From Aerococcus sanguinicola (GTDB lineage: Bacteria > Bacillota > Bacilli > Lactobacillales > Aerococcaceae): a stretch of 64,000 nucleotides of DNA. The translations under genes were made by a program, and so were the position numbers. Numbering within the stretch: position 1 is the first letter of the stretch; every line of letters starts with the position of its first letter. Positions 16,228 through 23,859 of this stretch are shown here, in pieces. The DNA lies in assembly GCF_008726925.1 (NCBI RefSeq), contig NZ_VYWO01000003.1, positions 124,001 through 188,000 of the forward strand, given 5' to 3'. The notes below the pieces were generated by a model. The model was not told where the DNA came from and ran no database searches. It saw nothing but the letters and a program-made list of their open reading frames with translations.

Positions 16228-16350
16228 AAAAGTTAAGAAAGAATGAATCAAATAAAAAATGGCTAATATAAGTGGCATATAGACAAAATGATTTAAAAGC
16301 GCTTATTATTTATGTTAAGTTTAAAATGTAAAGTGTAACTTTGGAACCGA
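16228..16350 (+). promoter_or_regulatory. Promoter repeat, copy 2, with cre-like site
   Basis: The second copy of the promoter block. TTAAAAGCGCTTATT (16293-16307) is a weaker cre match than the other copies (A in place of G at position 3). It is followed by AAATGTAAAGTGTAACTTTGGA and an SD (AAAGGAGAAG) 5-7 bases before ATG 16363. Copy 3 at 17548 retains the same leader, including the SD. Confidence 0.6.
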
Positions 16351-16362
16351 AAGGAGAAGAAT

Positions 16363-16875
16363 ATGTTAAAGAAGAAACTTTTAGTCTCAACTGCGGTTGC
16401 CGTTTTACTTTCACCAATTGCTGTAGGGAGCGCCACTAGTGTTCAAACTTATGCCAGTACAGTGGCTGAGGAACAAAATTATGGCCAAGTTACCTATTAC
16501 AGTAACCAGCAGCTATTTGACGCCTTAGAAGCTGAAGGCTATGACTTGCGTGACATTTACACGGAAGAAGAGATCCAATTAGCTAAGGCTGAAGACATGT
16601 CACGTGCTGGTGTGACACAAGTCGTTTCAACAGGGCAATATACTTGGGATCTGTATCTATCGTCAGCTTATACAAAAGCTATTGCAGTAAGTGGTGATGT
16701 GGCAAGTACTGTTTTAGGCTTTTTAGGATTTGGAAAAGCTGGAGCAATTCTTGAATTAGGCACTTTACCATTGAATTCATTAGATACCAGCAAAGGTATT
16801 TACCTTAATTTAAAAAATGTAAACATCCCAGGTGGACAGCCAACGGTCACTATTACTGGATGGGGCTACCAATAA
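16363..16875 (+). CDS. Secreted 170-aa protein, candidate bacteriocin or toxin
   Basis: It has an N-terminal signal peptide: MLKKKLLVSTAVAVLLSPIA followed by VGSATSVQTYA-S, a plausible signal peptidase I site near residue 31. The mature part has an acidic N-terminal half (LFDALEAEGYDLRDIYTEEE), a long Gly/Ala/Val hydrophobic segment around residues 105-135 (SGDVASTVLGFLGFGKAGA) and a C-terminus PTVTITGWGYQ. I recognise no family. A secreted amphiphile with a membrane-compatible segment, followed 12 bases later by a 63-aa two-helix membrane protein and driven by a cre-bearing promoter, resembles a bacteriocin-immunity pair. No processing or transport genes are nearby, so Sec export is assumed. 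Confidence 0.6.
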   Translation: MLKKKLLVSTAVAVLLSPIAVGSATSVQTYASTVAEEQNYGQVTYYSNQQLFDALEAEGYDLRDIYTEEEIQLAKAEDMSRAGVTQVVSTGQYTWDLYLSSAYTKAIAVSGDVASTVLGFLGFGKAGAILELGTLPLNSLDTSKGIYLNLKNVNIPGGQPTVTITGWGYQ

Positions 16876-16887
16876 GAGGTGCAATAA

Positions 16888-17079
16888 ATGAATAAATTGC
16901 ATAAAAATTTGTATCAATTACCAGAATGGGTTAAATTAACAATTGTAATTCTTTTGTTTTTAATGAGTTACTTTTGGATATTAGAGCATAATCCATTTAG
17001 CAGTCGTATAATAGTTTCAATACTTGCTTTTGTTCTGGCTAATATATTAGGGATGATTTTTAGAAAACCAAGAGGTTAA
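16888..17079 (+). CDS. Small membrane protein, candidate immunity protein
   Basis: A 63-aa protein with a basic N-terminus (MNKLHKNLYQLPEWVKL), helices near residues 17-32 and 40-56, and a basic end (RKPRG). It is a distant paralog of the 61-aa proteins at 14997 and 17255 (shared pattern M-N-K-hH-x-x-LYxLP). It is located 12 bases after the secreted-protein gene and is surely co-transcribed; SD AAGAGGTG. Protection of the producer from the secreted protein is a hypothesis from gene order. Confidence 0.6.
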   Translation: MNKLHKNLYQLPEWVKLTIVILLFLMSYFWILEHNPFSSRIIVSILAFVLANILGMIFRKPRG

Positions 17080-17091
17080 TTAATAAATGTG

Positions 17092-17129
17092 AGTAGGATT
17101 TTTTCTGAGAATAAAGTCCTACTCGCTAT
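17092..17129 (+). terminator. Terminator of the secreted-protein operon
   Basis: GAGTAGGA pairs with TCCTACTC across an 18-base loop; the tail is T-rich but interrupted (GCTATTTCTT). Confidence 0.65.
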
Positions 17130-17241
17130 TTCTTATTATAATCATTTTTTCAATTCTTTGCTGAGCGAATGATTAGTTTTTTGGGAGGAGCATACCACTA
17201 TTCTAAGTATTTTTTTGAAGATAGCTATCCAGCCAAAGCAT

Positions 17242-17532
17242 TGGAGGACTTACTATGCTAAATAAAATCCATCAAAGCCTTTATCATTTACCTCGCTTTG
17301 CCAAATATTTCTATCTCAAGGTATTGAGCGCAGCTGCAGTTAATTTTTTTGTCGATGGCAAACAAAGCCCTATGAGCATACTAGCAGTGGGCATCTTAGC
17401 TCTCTTCAATTATTGCATATTATTTAAAGGAAAAGAATGATCTTGGCTTCGCCAATAGCTAGCCTGGCACTTTAATTCATCGGCCATTAATCGATGAACA
17501 AGGGGATACCATGAGGCTACGGCTTGTGTTAA
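17242..17532 (+). repeat. Direct duplication, copy 2 (~290 bp)
   Basis: The partner of 14984-15274. Upstream sequences differ: copy 1 has the cre-bearing promoter block, while copy 2 has unrelated sequence. The copied segment therefore starts at or just before the SD. Confidence 0.85.
17255..17440 (+). CDS. Small membrane protein, copy 2 of a paralog family
   Basis: A 61-aa protein almost identical to that at 14997-15182 (differences include M-to-K at 22, I-to-V at 33 and AKE-to-GKE at the end). It has the same SD (TTGGAGG) and the same 3-prime flank. No clear promoter of its own is visible. Two near-identical genes 2.2 kb apart can recombine and delete everything between them. Confidence 0.65.
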   Translation: MLNKIHQSLYHLPRFAKYFYLKVLSAAAVNFFVDGKQSPMSILAVGILALFNYCILFKGKE

Positions 17533-17547
17533 GAAGCGATAAGAAAG

Positions 17548-17650
17548 ATAAAAAATGGCTAATATAAGTGGAATATAGACAAAATGATTTGAAAGCGCTT
17601 ATTATTTATGCTAAGTTTAAAATGTAAAGTGTAACTTTGGAAGCGAAAGG
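17548..17650 (+). promoter_or_regulatory. Promoter repeat, copy 3, with cre-like site
   Basis: The third promoter block. TAGACA (17576-17581) and TTATTA (17599-17604) are 17 bases apart, and the cre-like TTGAAAGCGCTTATT is at 17589-17603. It keeps the AAAGGAGAAG SD, but the ATG of copy 2 is replaced by GGAATC, so the gene that followed is lost. Confidence 0.6.
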
Positions 17651-17656
17651 AGAAGA

Positions 17657-17793
17657 GGAATCTTTTAGCTTATATTTCCAAACGTTTAACTGATGATCTA
17701 ATGAACAATATGTCTATCGTAGCTACCGGATCTATCGAAGGAGCTCCTGCTGAATACGGCCCACTGGTTAGCCCACTCAGCATTCGCTCACAG
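17657..17793 (+). pseudogene. Remnant frame after promoter copy 3
   Basis: An open frame without a start codon at the SD reads LAYISKRLTDDLMNNMS and ends GPLVSPLSIRSQ at a TAA near 17795. A start at ATG 17693 would leave ~33 residues. It looks like the 3-prime end of a gene joined to the copied promoter. Homology not recognised. Confidence 0.4.
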
Positions 17794-17811
17794 TAAGAAA
17801 GGACTGTTGAC

Positions 17812-17955
17812 ATGGTTAACTGGTTCAGCATACTTTTCTTTGTCCTCTCTGCTTCATTAACTTTCGCTTTTATTGAGTGGATTAAGAAGAAATATCTGTA
17901 CAAAGATAAGGACCAAGACCAAAGACCAGACAATCAGGAAAAAGAAGATCAATAA
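17812..17955 (+). CDS. 47-aa membrane protein
   Basis: An open frame MVNWFSILFFVLSASLTFAF, then IEWIKKKYLYKDKDQDQ and a charged end NQEKEDQ. It has one hydrophobic helix (residues 4-21) followed by a highly charged tail. SD AGAAAGGA is 8 bases before the ATG, and a good terminator follows. It lies in the same patch as the other small membrane proteins and may be another immunity or single-helix peptide. Confidence 0.55.
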   Translation: MVNWFSILFFVLSASLTFAFIEWIKKKYLYKDKDQDQRPDNQEKEDQ

Positions 17956-17978
17956 AAAATACAAATAGATTAAGTTTA

Positions 17979-18025
17979 GCTCGAAGGTCATTCGATGGTT
18001 CGACCTTCGAGCGATTTTTATTTTT
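17979..18025 (+). terminator. Terminator of the 47-aa gene
   Basis: GCTCGAAGGTC (17979-17989) pairs with GACCTTCGAGC (18002-18012) and is followed by GATTTTTATTTTT. Confidence 0.85.
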
Positions 18026-18062
18026 GTTGCAATGACGGAGCCGTTTCGACCAGTCAAGTGAA
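18013..18062 (+). pseudogene. Decayed 3-prime end of a small-protein paralog
   Basis: The frame reads RFLFLLQ-stop-RSRFDQSSE-stop, matching the end of the frameshifted paralog at 15920-16106 (RLKRSRLDQSKE-stop). The DNA after both stops is alike as well (AATAA-CCAT-AATAAAAG). Only the last ~15 codons remain. Confidence 0.5.
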
Positions 18063-18114
18063 TAATCCATTAATAAAAGAAAGATGGGATAAAAGTTCCG
18101 GCCTCTATATAGAA

Positions 18115-18303
18115 TACGAACTATTCTTTAAAAACGTGCTCCAAAAGTCAGCCCTGACATCCACTTCACGAATTATGGAAGATCCTTTGACAAGGTTCTT
18201 CCATAATTCGCGGACAGTTGCTATAGCTGTTCGAAGCGAAGCGAGTTACAGATATAGTATGCGCTAGCTGATTCAGGGCTAATCGACTTTTGTCACACTC
18301 TCC
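18115..18303 (-). repeat. Type II structured element downstream of ansA
   Basis: On the minus strand, 17 bases after the ansA stop: GAGTGTGACAAAAGTCG, with AAAAGTC/GACTTTT as P2, bulge GATT, AGCCCTGA/TCAGGGCT as P3, GTGAAGTGG on the right of the internal loop, and the long hairpin GAATTATGGAAG/CTTCCATAATTC. The left strand between P3 and the inner hairpin carries ~58 extra bases (GCTAGCGCATACTATATC...) that break the usual TGGAG side. It shares its architecture with 55789-55902. Confidence 0.75.
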
Positions 18304-18319
18304 TTTTTGACTGCATAAT

Positions 18320-19294
18320 CTAATACTTTTCAAAAGCTTCCCGAATGGCTTGGGGGTCTTGGGTCTGGGTCAGGACAAGGCTCAGCAGGATCTTAGCCTT
18401 GCTTGGGGGGAGGCTGCCGGAAGGGATGAAGGGCATGCCCTCGTCGACGCTGGCTTCGTAGAGGGTCAGGCCGTTGCCGACCCGGGAGCTGCGGACGATA
18501 GGGGGGAGTTGGCCTTCATGGGACTTGATGTAGCTAGCCCAGTCCTGGCTGATATTGCCAGTGCCCACCCCAGCGAGGACGATGCCGTCTGACCGGTCCT
18601 TGAAGAAGTCTAGGATATCGGCTGAGGCCCCCACATGGTAGTAGGCGATGTCCACCCGGGGGAGTCGGGCCACTCCTGACAAGTCGAACTGGGGGCTGGC
18701 CTTAGTCGGGCCTTGGAGGAAGTAGGCCTGGTCTTCCCGCAGATAGCCCAAGCAGCCCAGGTCTCGGCTGTCGAAGGCTTGGGGACGGAAGTTGCTGGTC
18801 TTTTGGACCTCACGGCCGGCATAGATGCCATCGGAGAAGACGACCAGGGCTCCCATGCCCACCGCTTGTTCACTGGCAGCCAGGCAGATGGCCTGGTAGA
18901 GGTTCATGGGCCCGTCTGCGCTGCTAGCTGTGGCAGGGCGCATGGCCCCGGTTAGGACGAGGGTCTTGTCTGAAGGCGCGGTTAGATGAAGGAAGTAGGC
19001 CGTCTCTTCCAGGGTGTCTGTCCCGTGGCTGACTACGACCCCATCTACGGCGTCATCGGCCAAGATTTCTTGGACGCGCTGGCCCAGTTGGAGGAGCTGG
19101 GCATTGGTCAGGGACTCGCTGGCTACGGAGAAGATTTGTTCATAGGTTAAGTCAGCGATCCCATCCAGGGGCGGCAGGCCCTCCAGTAATTGGCTGGCGT
19201 CGAAGGCACCGGCCTGGTAGGAGGTGGTCTTGCCCGAGTCTCCAGCCGCTGAGATGGTGCCACCGGTTCCGATCACGTGAATGTGTTTTGTCAT
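18320..19294 (-). CDS. ansA: L-asparaginase
   Basis: A 324-aa asparaginase hydrolysing asparagine to aspartate and ammonia. The first catalytic Thr is in IGTGGTISAAGD near residue 12, the second Thr-Asp pair in VVSHGTDTLEETAYFL, and the conserved Lys in LVLTGAMRPATASSADGPMN. No signal peptide is present, so it is cytoplasmic. The active-site spacing resembles the AnsB-like type II group as much as type I, so the symbol is used loosely. SD AAGGAGC lies upstream on the minus strand. Monocistronic, and followed by a type II structured element. Confidence 0.88.
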   Translation of the reverse strand: MTKHIHVIGTGGTISAAGDSGKTTSYQAGAFDASQLLEGLPPLDGIADLTYEQIFSVASESLTNAQLLQLGQRVQEILADDAVDGVVVSHGTDTLEETAYFLHLTAPSDKTLVLTGAMRPATASSADGPMNLYQAICLAASEQAVGMGALVVFSDGIYAGREVQKTSNFRPQAFDSRDLGCLGYLREDQAYFLQGPTKASPQFDLSGVARLPRVDIAYYHVGASADILDFFKDRSDGIVLAGVGTGNISQDWASYIKSHEGQLPPIVRSSRVGNGLTLYEASVDEGMPFIPSGSLPPSKAKILLSLVLTQTQDPQAIREAFEKY

Positions 19295-19465
19295 GATAAG
19301 CTCCTTTCGTCACGCTTTTTCTTCATTAAAGGCCATGGCCAGGGAAATGTCAAGTCGGCGGGCTGAAGGGCAGAAGAATAAAGCGGTAAATCGGTGGAAA
19401 AGCCTTATTTTTTGCCTTGGAGATGCTATAATAGCCCTGATGAATGAATGGAGGAGGATGGCTTG

Positions 19466-20611
19466 ATGGGCGAACTGACCAAAGAAATTGAATTTTATCG
19501 CTTGCGGAAGGCGGAAGGGGACGAGGACCGGGCCAAGTCCTTGGAGAGTGTGGAGTGGGCCCGGGCTGTCTTGTCGGATCTGCCGCGCCACTACTATCTG
19601 GAACATGCCTTGGAGCTCTGGCCCCAGAATTTAGACGCCTTGGTCGCTCGCTTGGAAGGGGTGCCCCTGTCTTCGCGCTTTATTTATTTGGAGGCCCTGG
19701 TCAAGGAACATGCCCCCACTTATTTGAAGGGCCAAGACTTGACCTATGCGAACCTGGCCCAGCGTCCCTATCTCCGCCTCCTCCATGAACTGGCCGTGAC
19801 CTATGCCGGCATGGGCCGCTATCATCTGGCGGCTGGCCTCTATGACCTCCTGCTCCAGGCGGGGCTTCTTGAGTGCTTTGAATTCAAGCGGGAGCTCTTG
19901 ATGGTCTACTATCATACGGGAGACTGGGAGGGCCTGGCGCAAGTTTACCCGCATTTTGAGGCGGATGAAATCCATGAAGTCATCCTCCTGCCCTGCCTCT
20001 TGTTGGCCTATCGGACCGATCATTTGCTCTGGGCGGATTATTTCTGGCAGGAACTCGACCGGCTCAACTCAGACCTGGACGAATTCTTCAGCCAGGAGAC
20101 CTGGCCCATTGAAGACATCATCGACCAACCGATGGGGACCGGCAAGTTGGTCAGCTACCTGACCAAGCACGACTACCAGACGCTGATTTTGGCCGCTAAC
20201 CCCATCCTGCCTAGTCTTTTGACCGATGACTACAGCTATCATTACTTCAGGGACAAGGTCCAAGCTGACCAGGGGCCAAGCTTAAGCCTGGCTGACCTGG
20301 CGGAGGACCAGAACCTGGTCGAGGCTCTTGCAAGCTACCGCTGGGAACATGGGGGCAGCGACGAAGAGGAGGACTTCTGGGATTTTGTCGATTCCCAGGC
20401 TAGCCTGGAAGATCAGCCAAAAAGAGAGCCCAACCTAGAAACTCGGCAGCTCAAGCAAGCTGTCGGTGAGAAGCGCTATGCCTTGCTGGCAGAGGCGGGT
20501 TATAGGACTTGCGAAGACCTGGCCCAGGCAGAAGCCAGTGACCTGCTCGCCATCAAGGGGATTGGCCCCGGAACCCTTAACCGGCTCAGGGAGATGGGGC
20601 TGGATATCTAA
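19466..20611 (+). CDS. TPR-like protein with C-terminal helix-hairpin-helix
   Basis: A 381-aa protein. The N-terminal ~250 residues are helical with TPR-like periodicity (YLEHALELWPQNLDAL, LHELAVTYAGMGRYHLAAGLYDLLLQ, LLMVYYHTGDWEGL). An acidic linker (SDEEEDFWDFVDSQ) follows, then a C-terminal HhH unit (CEDLAQAEASDLLAIKGIGPGTLNRLREMG) of the kind that binds DNA non-specifically. The combination is unusual; function unknown. ATG 19466 has GGAGGAGG 8 bases upstream, making the in-frame 19448 start unlikely. Confidence 0.6.
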   Translation: MGELTKEIEFYRLRKAEGDEDRAKSLESVEWARAVLSDLPRHYYLEHALELWPQNLDALVARLEGVPLSSRFIYLEALVKEHAPTYLKGQDLTYANLAQRPYLRLLHELAVTYAGMGRYHLAAGLYDLLLQAGLLECFEFKRELLMVYYHTGDWEGLAQVYPHFEADEIHEVILLPCLLLAYRTDHLLWADYFWQELDRLNSDLDEFFSQETWPIEDIIDQPMGTGKLVSYLTKHDYQTLILAANPILPSLLTDDYSYHYFRDKVQADQGPSLSLADLAEDQNLVEALASYRWEHGGSDEEEDFWDFVDSQASLEDQPKREPNLETRQLKQAVGEKRYALLAEAGYRTCEDLAQAEASDLLAIKGIGPGTLNRLREMGLDI

Positions 20612-20649
20612 TGGGGAAGGAAAGGGCTGTTTTTAAATCGATTCACCGA

Positions 20650-20687
20650 GACCCTCTTGCCTGCAGGGTCTTTTTTGTTAACTGCTC
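20650..20687 (+). terminator. Terminator of the TPR-HhH gene
   Basis: GACCCT pairs with AGGGTC across CTTGCCTGC and is followed by TTTTTT. Confidence 0.8.
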
Positions 20688-20823
20688 GCACAGAAAGTTT
20701 AAGATAATGTAAAATCTTGTTTACTTTGGACGGGGCATTTGCTATGATTAGAATACAGTGGGGAAAATTAAAAAAAACTCATATTTCCACCCCGGTGGTT
20801 TTTTATTTTTAGGAGGATTGCTT

Positions 20824-22017
20824 ATGACAAGTGAGCAGAAAAAGAAAAAATTAGGCCTTGTGCCGCGACTGATTATTGCTATTATTTTAGGGATTATTGC
20901 CGGCCAACTATCCTTTATTCCGGAATGGTTCCTAAGTGTCTTTGTTACCTTCTCCGCCATTTTTAGTAGTTTCCTGAACTTCGTCATTCCTTTTATGATC
21001 CTAGGTTTAGTGATCAAGGGGATTGCCGACTTGAGCGATGGGGCTGGGCGCCTGTTAGGGATCACTGCACTGACTTCCTACATTTCAACCTTAATCGCGG
21101 GTTCGATTGCCTATACCACCGCTATTACCCTCTTCCCCCACTTCATCACGGACTCCCTAGTCCAGAAGCTGAGTGAGGCAGGGGAGGGGCTGACCCCAAT
21201 CTTTGAAATTCCCCTAGAACCTTTCTTCGATGTGACAGGCGCCATTATCTTCGCCTTCATGATGGGGCTAGGTATTTCTTGGTTACGGCAAAAAGGCCAG
21301 GGGGAAGCCCTCTATGAAGTCTTCAGTGACTTTGGCGAGGTGATTACCCAGGTCCTTGCTAAGGTTGTGATTCCCTTGCTTCCTATTTATATCTTCGGGA
21401 ATTTCGCTAACCTCTCTTATACGGGATCGGTCTTCACCATTCTAAGTGTCTTCTGGAAAGTCTTCATTGTGGTGATTATCCTCCACCTGCTCTATATCAG
21501 TGCCATGTTTGTGGTGGCTGGTCTCTATGCAGGGAAGAACCCTATCCAGTTGATCAAGAACCAAATCCCAGGCTATATCACAGCTGTTGGGACCCAGTCT
21601 TCAGCTGCTACCATTCCCGTCAATATTGAATGTGCGGAGAAGAATGGGGTCTCCGAGGATATCCGGAACTTTGTGGTGCCGCTCTGTGCGACCATCCACT
21701 TGGCCGGCTCGATGATTACTATCACCTGCTGCTCCATGACCCTCTTGTTGATGTATGATATGCCCCATCCCTTCAGTATGATGCTCGGCTTTATCATGAT
21801 GCTAGGGGTAGCCATGGTCGCAGCGCCAGGCGCACCAGGTGGGGCCATCATGTCGGCTCTGCCCTTCCTGCCCATGGTGGGGATTGTCTCAGATACTATG
21901 CAGCAGCTGATGATCTCCCTCTATATTACCCAAGATAGTTTCGGGACCGCTGCTAACGTGTCAGGCGACAACGCTATTGCCGTCTTTATTGACAAATTAC
22001 ACCAAGATAAGAAGTAA
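20824..22017 (+). CDS. Dicarboxylate/amino acid:cation symporter
   Basis: A 397-aa secondary transporter of the DAACS (GltP/GltT/SstT-like) family with about eight membrane helices. The re-entrant loop serine motif appears as GTQSSAATIPVNIECAEKNG, followed by FVVPLCATIHLAGSMITI, and the last helices carry PGAPGGAIMSALPFL and TAANVSGDNAIAVFIDKL. It imports glutamate, aspartate, C4-dicarboxylates or Ser/Thr with Na+ or H+; substrate not resolvable. ATG 20824 follows AGGAGGATTG; the frame upstream from 20758 overlaps the promoter region. Monocistronic. Confidence 0.85.
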   Translation: MTSEQKKKKLGLVPRLIIAIILGIIAGQLSFIPEWFLSVFVTFSAIFSSFLNFVIPFMILGLVIKGIADLSDGAGRLLGITALTSYISTLIAGSIAYTTAITLFPHFITDSLVQKLSEAGEGLTPIFEIPLEPFFDVTGAIIFAFMMGLGISWLRQKGQGEALYEVFSDFGEVITQVLAKVVIPLLPIYIFGNFANLSYTGSVFTILSVFWKVFIVVIILHLLYISAMFVVAGLYAGKNPIQLIKNQIPGYITAVGTQSSAATIPVNIECAEKNGVSEDIRNFVVPLCATIHLAGSMITITCCSMTLLLMYDMPHPFSMMLGFIMMLGVAMVAAPGAPGGAIMSALPFLPMVGIVSDTMQQLMISLYITQDSFGTAANVSGDNAIAVFIDKLHQDKK

Positions 22018-22033
22018 CATAATTTCCCTACTG

Positions 22034-22061
22034 AAGAGTTCGCTTAGGCGGGCTCTTTTTT
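22034..22061 (+). terminator. Terminator of the symporter gene
   Basis: AGAGTTCGC pairs with GCGGGCTCT (two G-T) over TTAG, followed by seven T. Confidence 0.75.
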
Positions 22062-22064
22062 TGA

Positions 22065-22111
22065 TTGCAATTTGGGAACATATGTTCTAGAATGGAGGGG
22101 AACACCTGTTC
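22065..22111 (+). promoter_or_regulatory. SOS promoter with two LexA/DinR boxes
   Basis: GAACATATGTTC (22076-22087) and GAACACCTGTTC (22100-22111) both match the Gram-positive DinR/LexA core GAAC-N4-GTTC; the first is a perfect palindrome. TTGCAA (22065-22070), 17 bases, TAGAAT (22088-22093) forms a promoter whose spacer is the first box, so LexA would block polymerase until DNA damage. Confidence 0.9.
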
Positions 22112-22127
22112 TATAGGAGGGAGTATT

Positions 22128-23483
22128 ATGGAAGTTCATGATGATTATGTTTTTGACTATGAGAAAGAACCCAGCCGAGACATTCTCTGCATTGATTGCA
22201 AGTCCTTTTATGCTTCTGTGGAGGCGGTGGACCGGGGCTTGGATCCCCTGAAGGCCAAATTAGTGGTCATGTCCTATCCGCCAGATGGCCCGAGGAAGCG
22301 GGCTTCAGGCTTGATCCTGGCCTCTTCGCCAGCAGCCAAGCGGGCTTATGGGATCTCCAATGTATCCCGGGCGGGGGACCTGCCTTATCCCTATCCCGCT
22401 GACCTCTATATCGTGCCCCCACGTATGCGCTATTATATGAAGAAAAACCAAGAAATTAACCAGATCTACCAATCCTTTGTCGCAGCGGAGGACCATGCTG
22501 TCTACAGTATCGATGAGAGCTTCATGGACATCACGTCCTCTATGCGGCTCTTCAAGCAAAAGACAGCGGAGGACTTTGCGGCTATGGTCCAGCGGGCAGT
22601 TTTTGAACAGACGGGGATCTATGTCACCGTCGGCATTGGGGACAACCCCTTGCTGGCTAAGCTGGCCTTGGACAATGCGGCCAAGCACCGGGCGACGATG
22701 CGGGCAGAGTGGCGCTATGCGGATGTGCCCCAGACCCTCTGGCAGATCGATTGCCTGACGGACTTTTGGGGGATTGGCAAGCGGATGGCCCGCCATCTCC
22801 AGGCCCTGGGGATCCAGACCATTCGCGACCTGGCCCACAGCAACCCCTATCTTTTGCGGGATAAATTTGGCCGGCTGGGGGAGCAGCTCTATGCCCATAG
22901 CTGGGGGATCGACCGGTCTTTTATCGAACCCCTCCAGGCGCCAGCCAGCAAGAGTCTGGGCAACCATCAGATCCTCCCGCGAGACTATGACCAAGCCAGC
23001 GAAATCTTAACCGTCGTCAAGGAGATGGGCGAACAAGTCGCCACTCGTCTGCGGCGGGAGGGCTATAAGGCCCAGGGCTTGACCCTGGTTCTGGCTTATT
23101 CTAAGGCCTATTCTGCGCCGGACGGCAGGACCTTCCGCAGGGCTTCGGGACGTCTCTTAGCGAGCCAGCGCCGGGGTGAGATCCTGGACGTCCTCCAAGC
23201 CTTGTTTGATCAAATTTATGAGGGACAGCTGGTCCGCAGCTTGGGGGTGACCGCCTTTGACCTGGTAGAAGTAGAGTGTGAGCAGCTGTCGCTTTTTTCA
23301 GCTGCCCCAGAGACGGATGCCCTAGAAGCTGTCATCGATAAGATCCGTCAGAAGTATGGCTTCAAGAGCCTGGTGCCCGCTACCTCACTCTGTTCGGGTG
23401 CGTGTGCCATCGCCCGGTCCCAGTTAGTCGGCGGCCATGCAGGGGGCCTAGCTGGGATTGAGGATGTGGCAGCTGATGGTTAG
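22128..23483 (+). CDS. Y-family DNA polymerase (UvrX/UmuC-like)
   Basis: A 451-aa translesion polymerase. The palm motif ILCIDCKSFYASVEAV carries the first catalytic Asp, and YSIDESFMDIT carries the Asp-Glu pair. Thumb HhH segments (FWGIGKRMARHLQALGIQTI) and a little-finger domain follow, with QLSLF, a beta-clamp-binding-like motif, near the C-terminus. In contrast to the housekeeping DinB/Pol IV it begins with a ~20-residue leader (MEVHDDYVFDYEKEPSRD) typical of the UvrX/UmuC group found on phages, plasmids and SOS regulons. ATG 22128 has AGGAGGGAG upstream; the frame before it contains the DinR boxes. The next gene overlaps it. Confidence 0.9.
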   Translation: MEVHDDYVFDYEKEPSRDILCIDCKSFYASVEAVDRGLDPLKAKLVVMSYPPDGPRKRASGLILASSPAAKRAYGISNVSRAGDLPYPYPADLYIVPPRMRYYMKKNQEINQIYQSFVAAEDHAVYSIDESFMDITSSMRLFKQKTAEDFAAMVQRAVFEQTGIYVTVGIGDNPLLAKLALDNAAKHRATMRAEWRYADVPQTLWQIDCLTDFWGIGKRMARHLQALGIQTIRDLAHSNPYLLRDKFGRLGEQLYAHSWGIDRSFIEPLQAPASKSLGNHQILPRDYDQASEILTVVKEMGEQVATRLRREGYKAQGLTLVLAYSKAYSAPDGRTFRRASGRLLASQRRGEILDVLQALFDQIYEGQLVRSLGVTAFDLVEVECEQLSLFSAAPETDALEAVIDKIRQKYGFKSLVPATSLCSGACAIARSQLVGGHAGGLAGIEDVAADG

Positions 23484-23859
23484 GTCAGGCAAGCACTTTA
23501 CGGACTACAATGCCTACCACGACCGCGGTTTCCAGTTGAAGTGGCGGACGGCCTTTGCCTTGGATGAACTCGTTCAAAGCATTGAGGGGAACATCGAAGA
23601 AGATCAAAAAAAGAATCCCAAAGAAGCCCAAATGTCCCCTGAAGCCATCAGCGCCGTCCTCTATGAGGCCTACTTCTACCACCGCCCCTTGGAAGTCCAA
23701 CTGAACCGCTATGACCACTTGGGCCGGCTCTGGGACAAGCGCCAGGCTTACTTTAATGGTTGCTGGAATGCCTCCGGGCTCTGGCTCGGCGAGGACTTCT
23801 ACCCCTGGGAGGCTATCCGCCACCTGCGCATCCTGCCGGCATCCAAATGGTCAAAATAA
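23476..23859 (+). CDS. YolD-like protein, probable polymerase partner
   Basis: A 127-aa protein (from ATG 23476) with DYNAYHDRGFQLKWRTAFAL, which recalls the YolD N-terminal pattern DRGxxKW, and a C-terminal beta-rich part ending in FYPWEAIRHLRIL. YolD-like genes very often follow uvrX-type polymerases. The start is uncertain: ATG 23476 overlaps the uvrX stop by 8 bases (ATGGTTAG), while ATG 23464 abuts a GAGG. It shares the SOS promoter. The similarity is weak and comes from pattern and context. Confidence 0.6.
   Translation: MVRSGKHFTDYNAYHDRGFQLKWRTAFALDELVQSIEGNIEEDQKKNPKEAQMSPEAISAVLYEAYFYHRPLEVQLNRYDHLGRLWDKRQAYFNGCWNASGLWLGEDFYPWEAIRHLRILPASKWSK

Noticed and set aside
22065..22127. 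N-terminal extension of the Y-family polymerase
   Set aside because: This stretch contains the promoter and both LexA boxes; the SD precedes ATG 22128.
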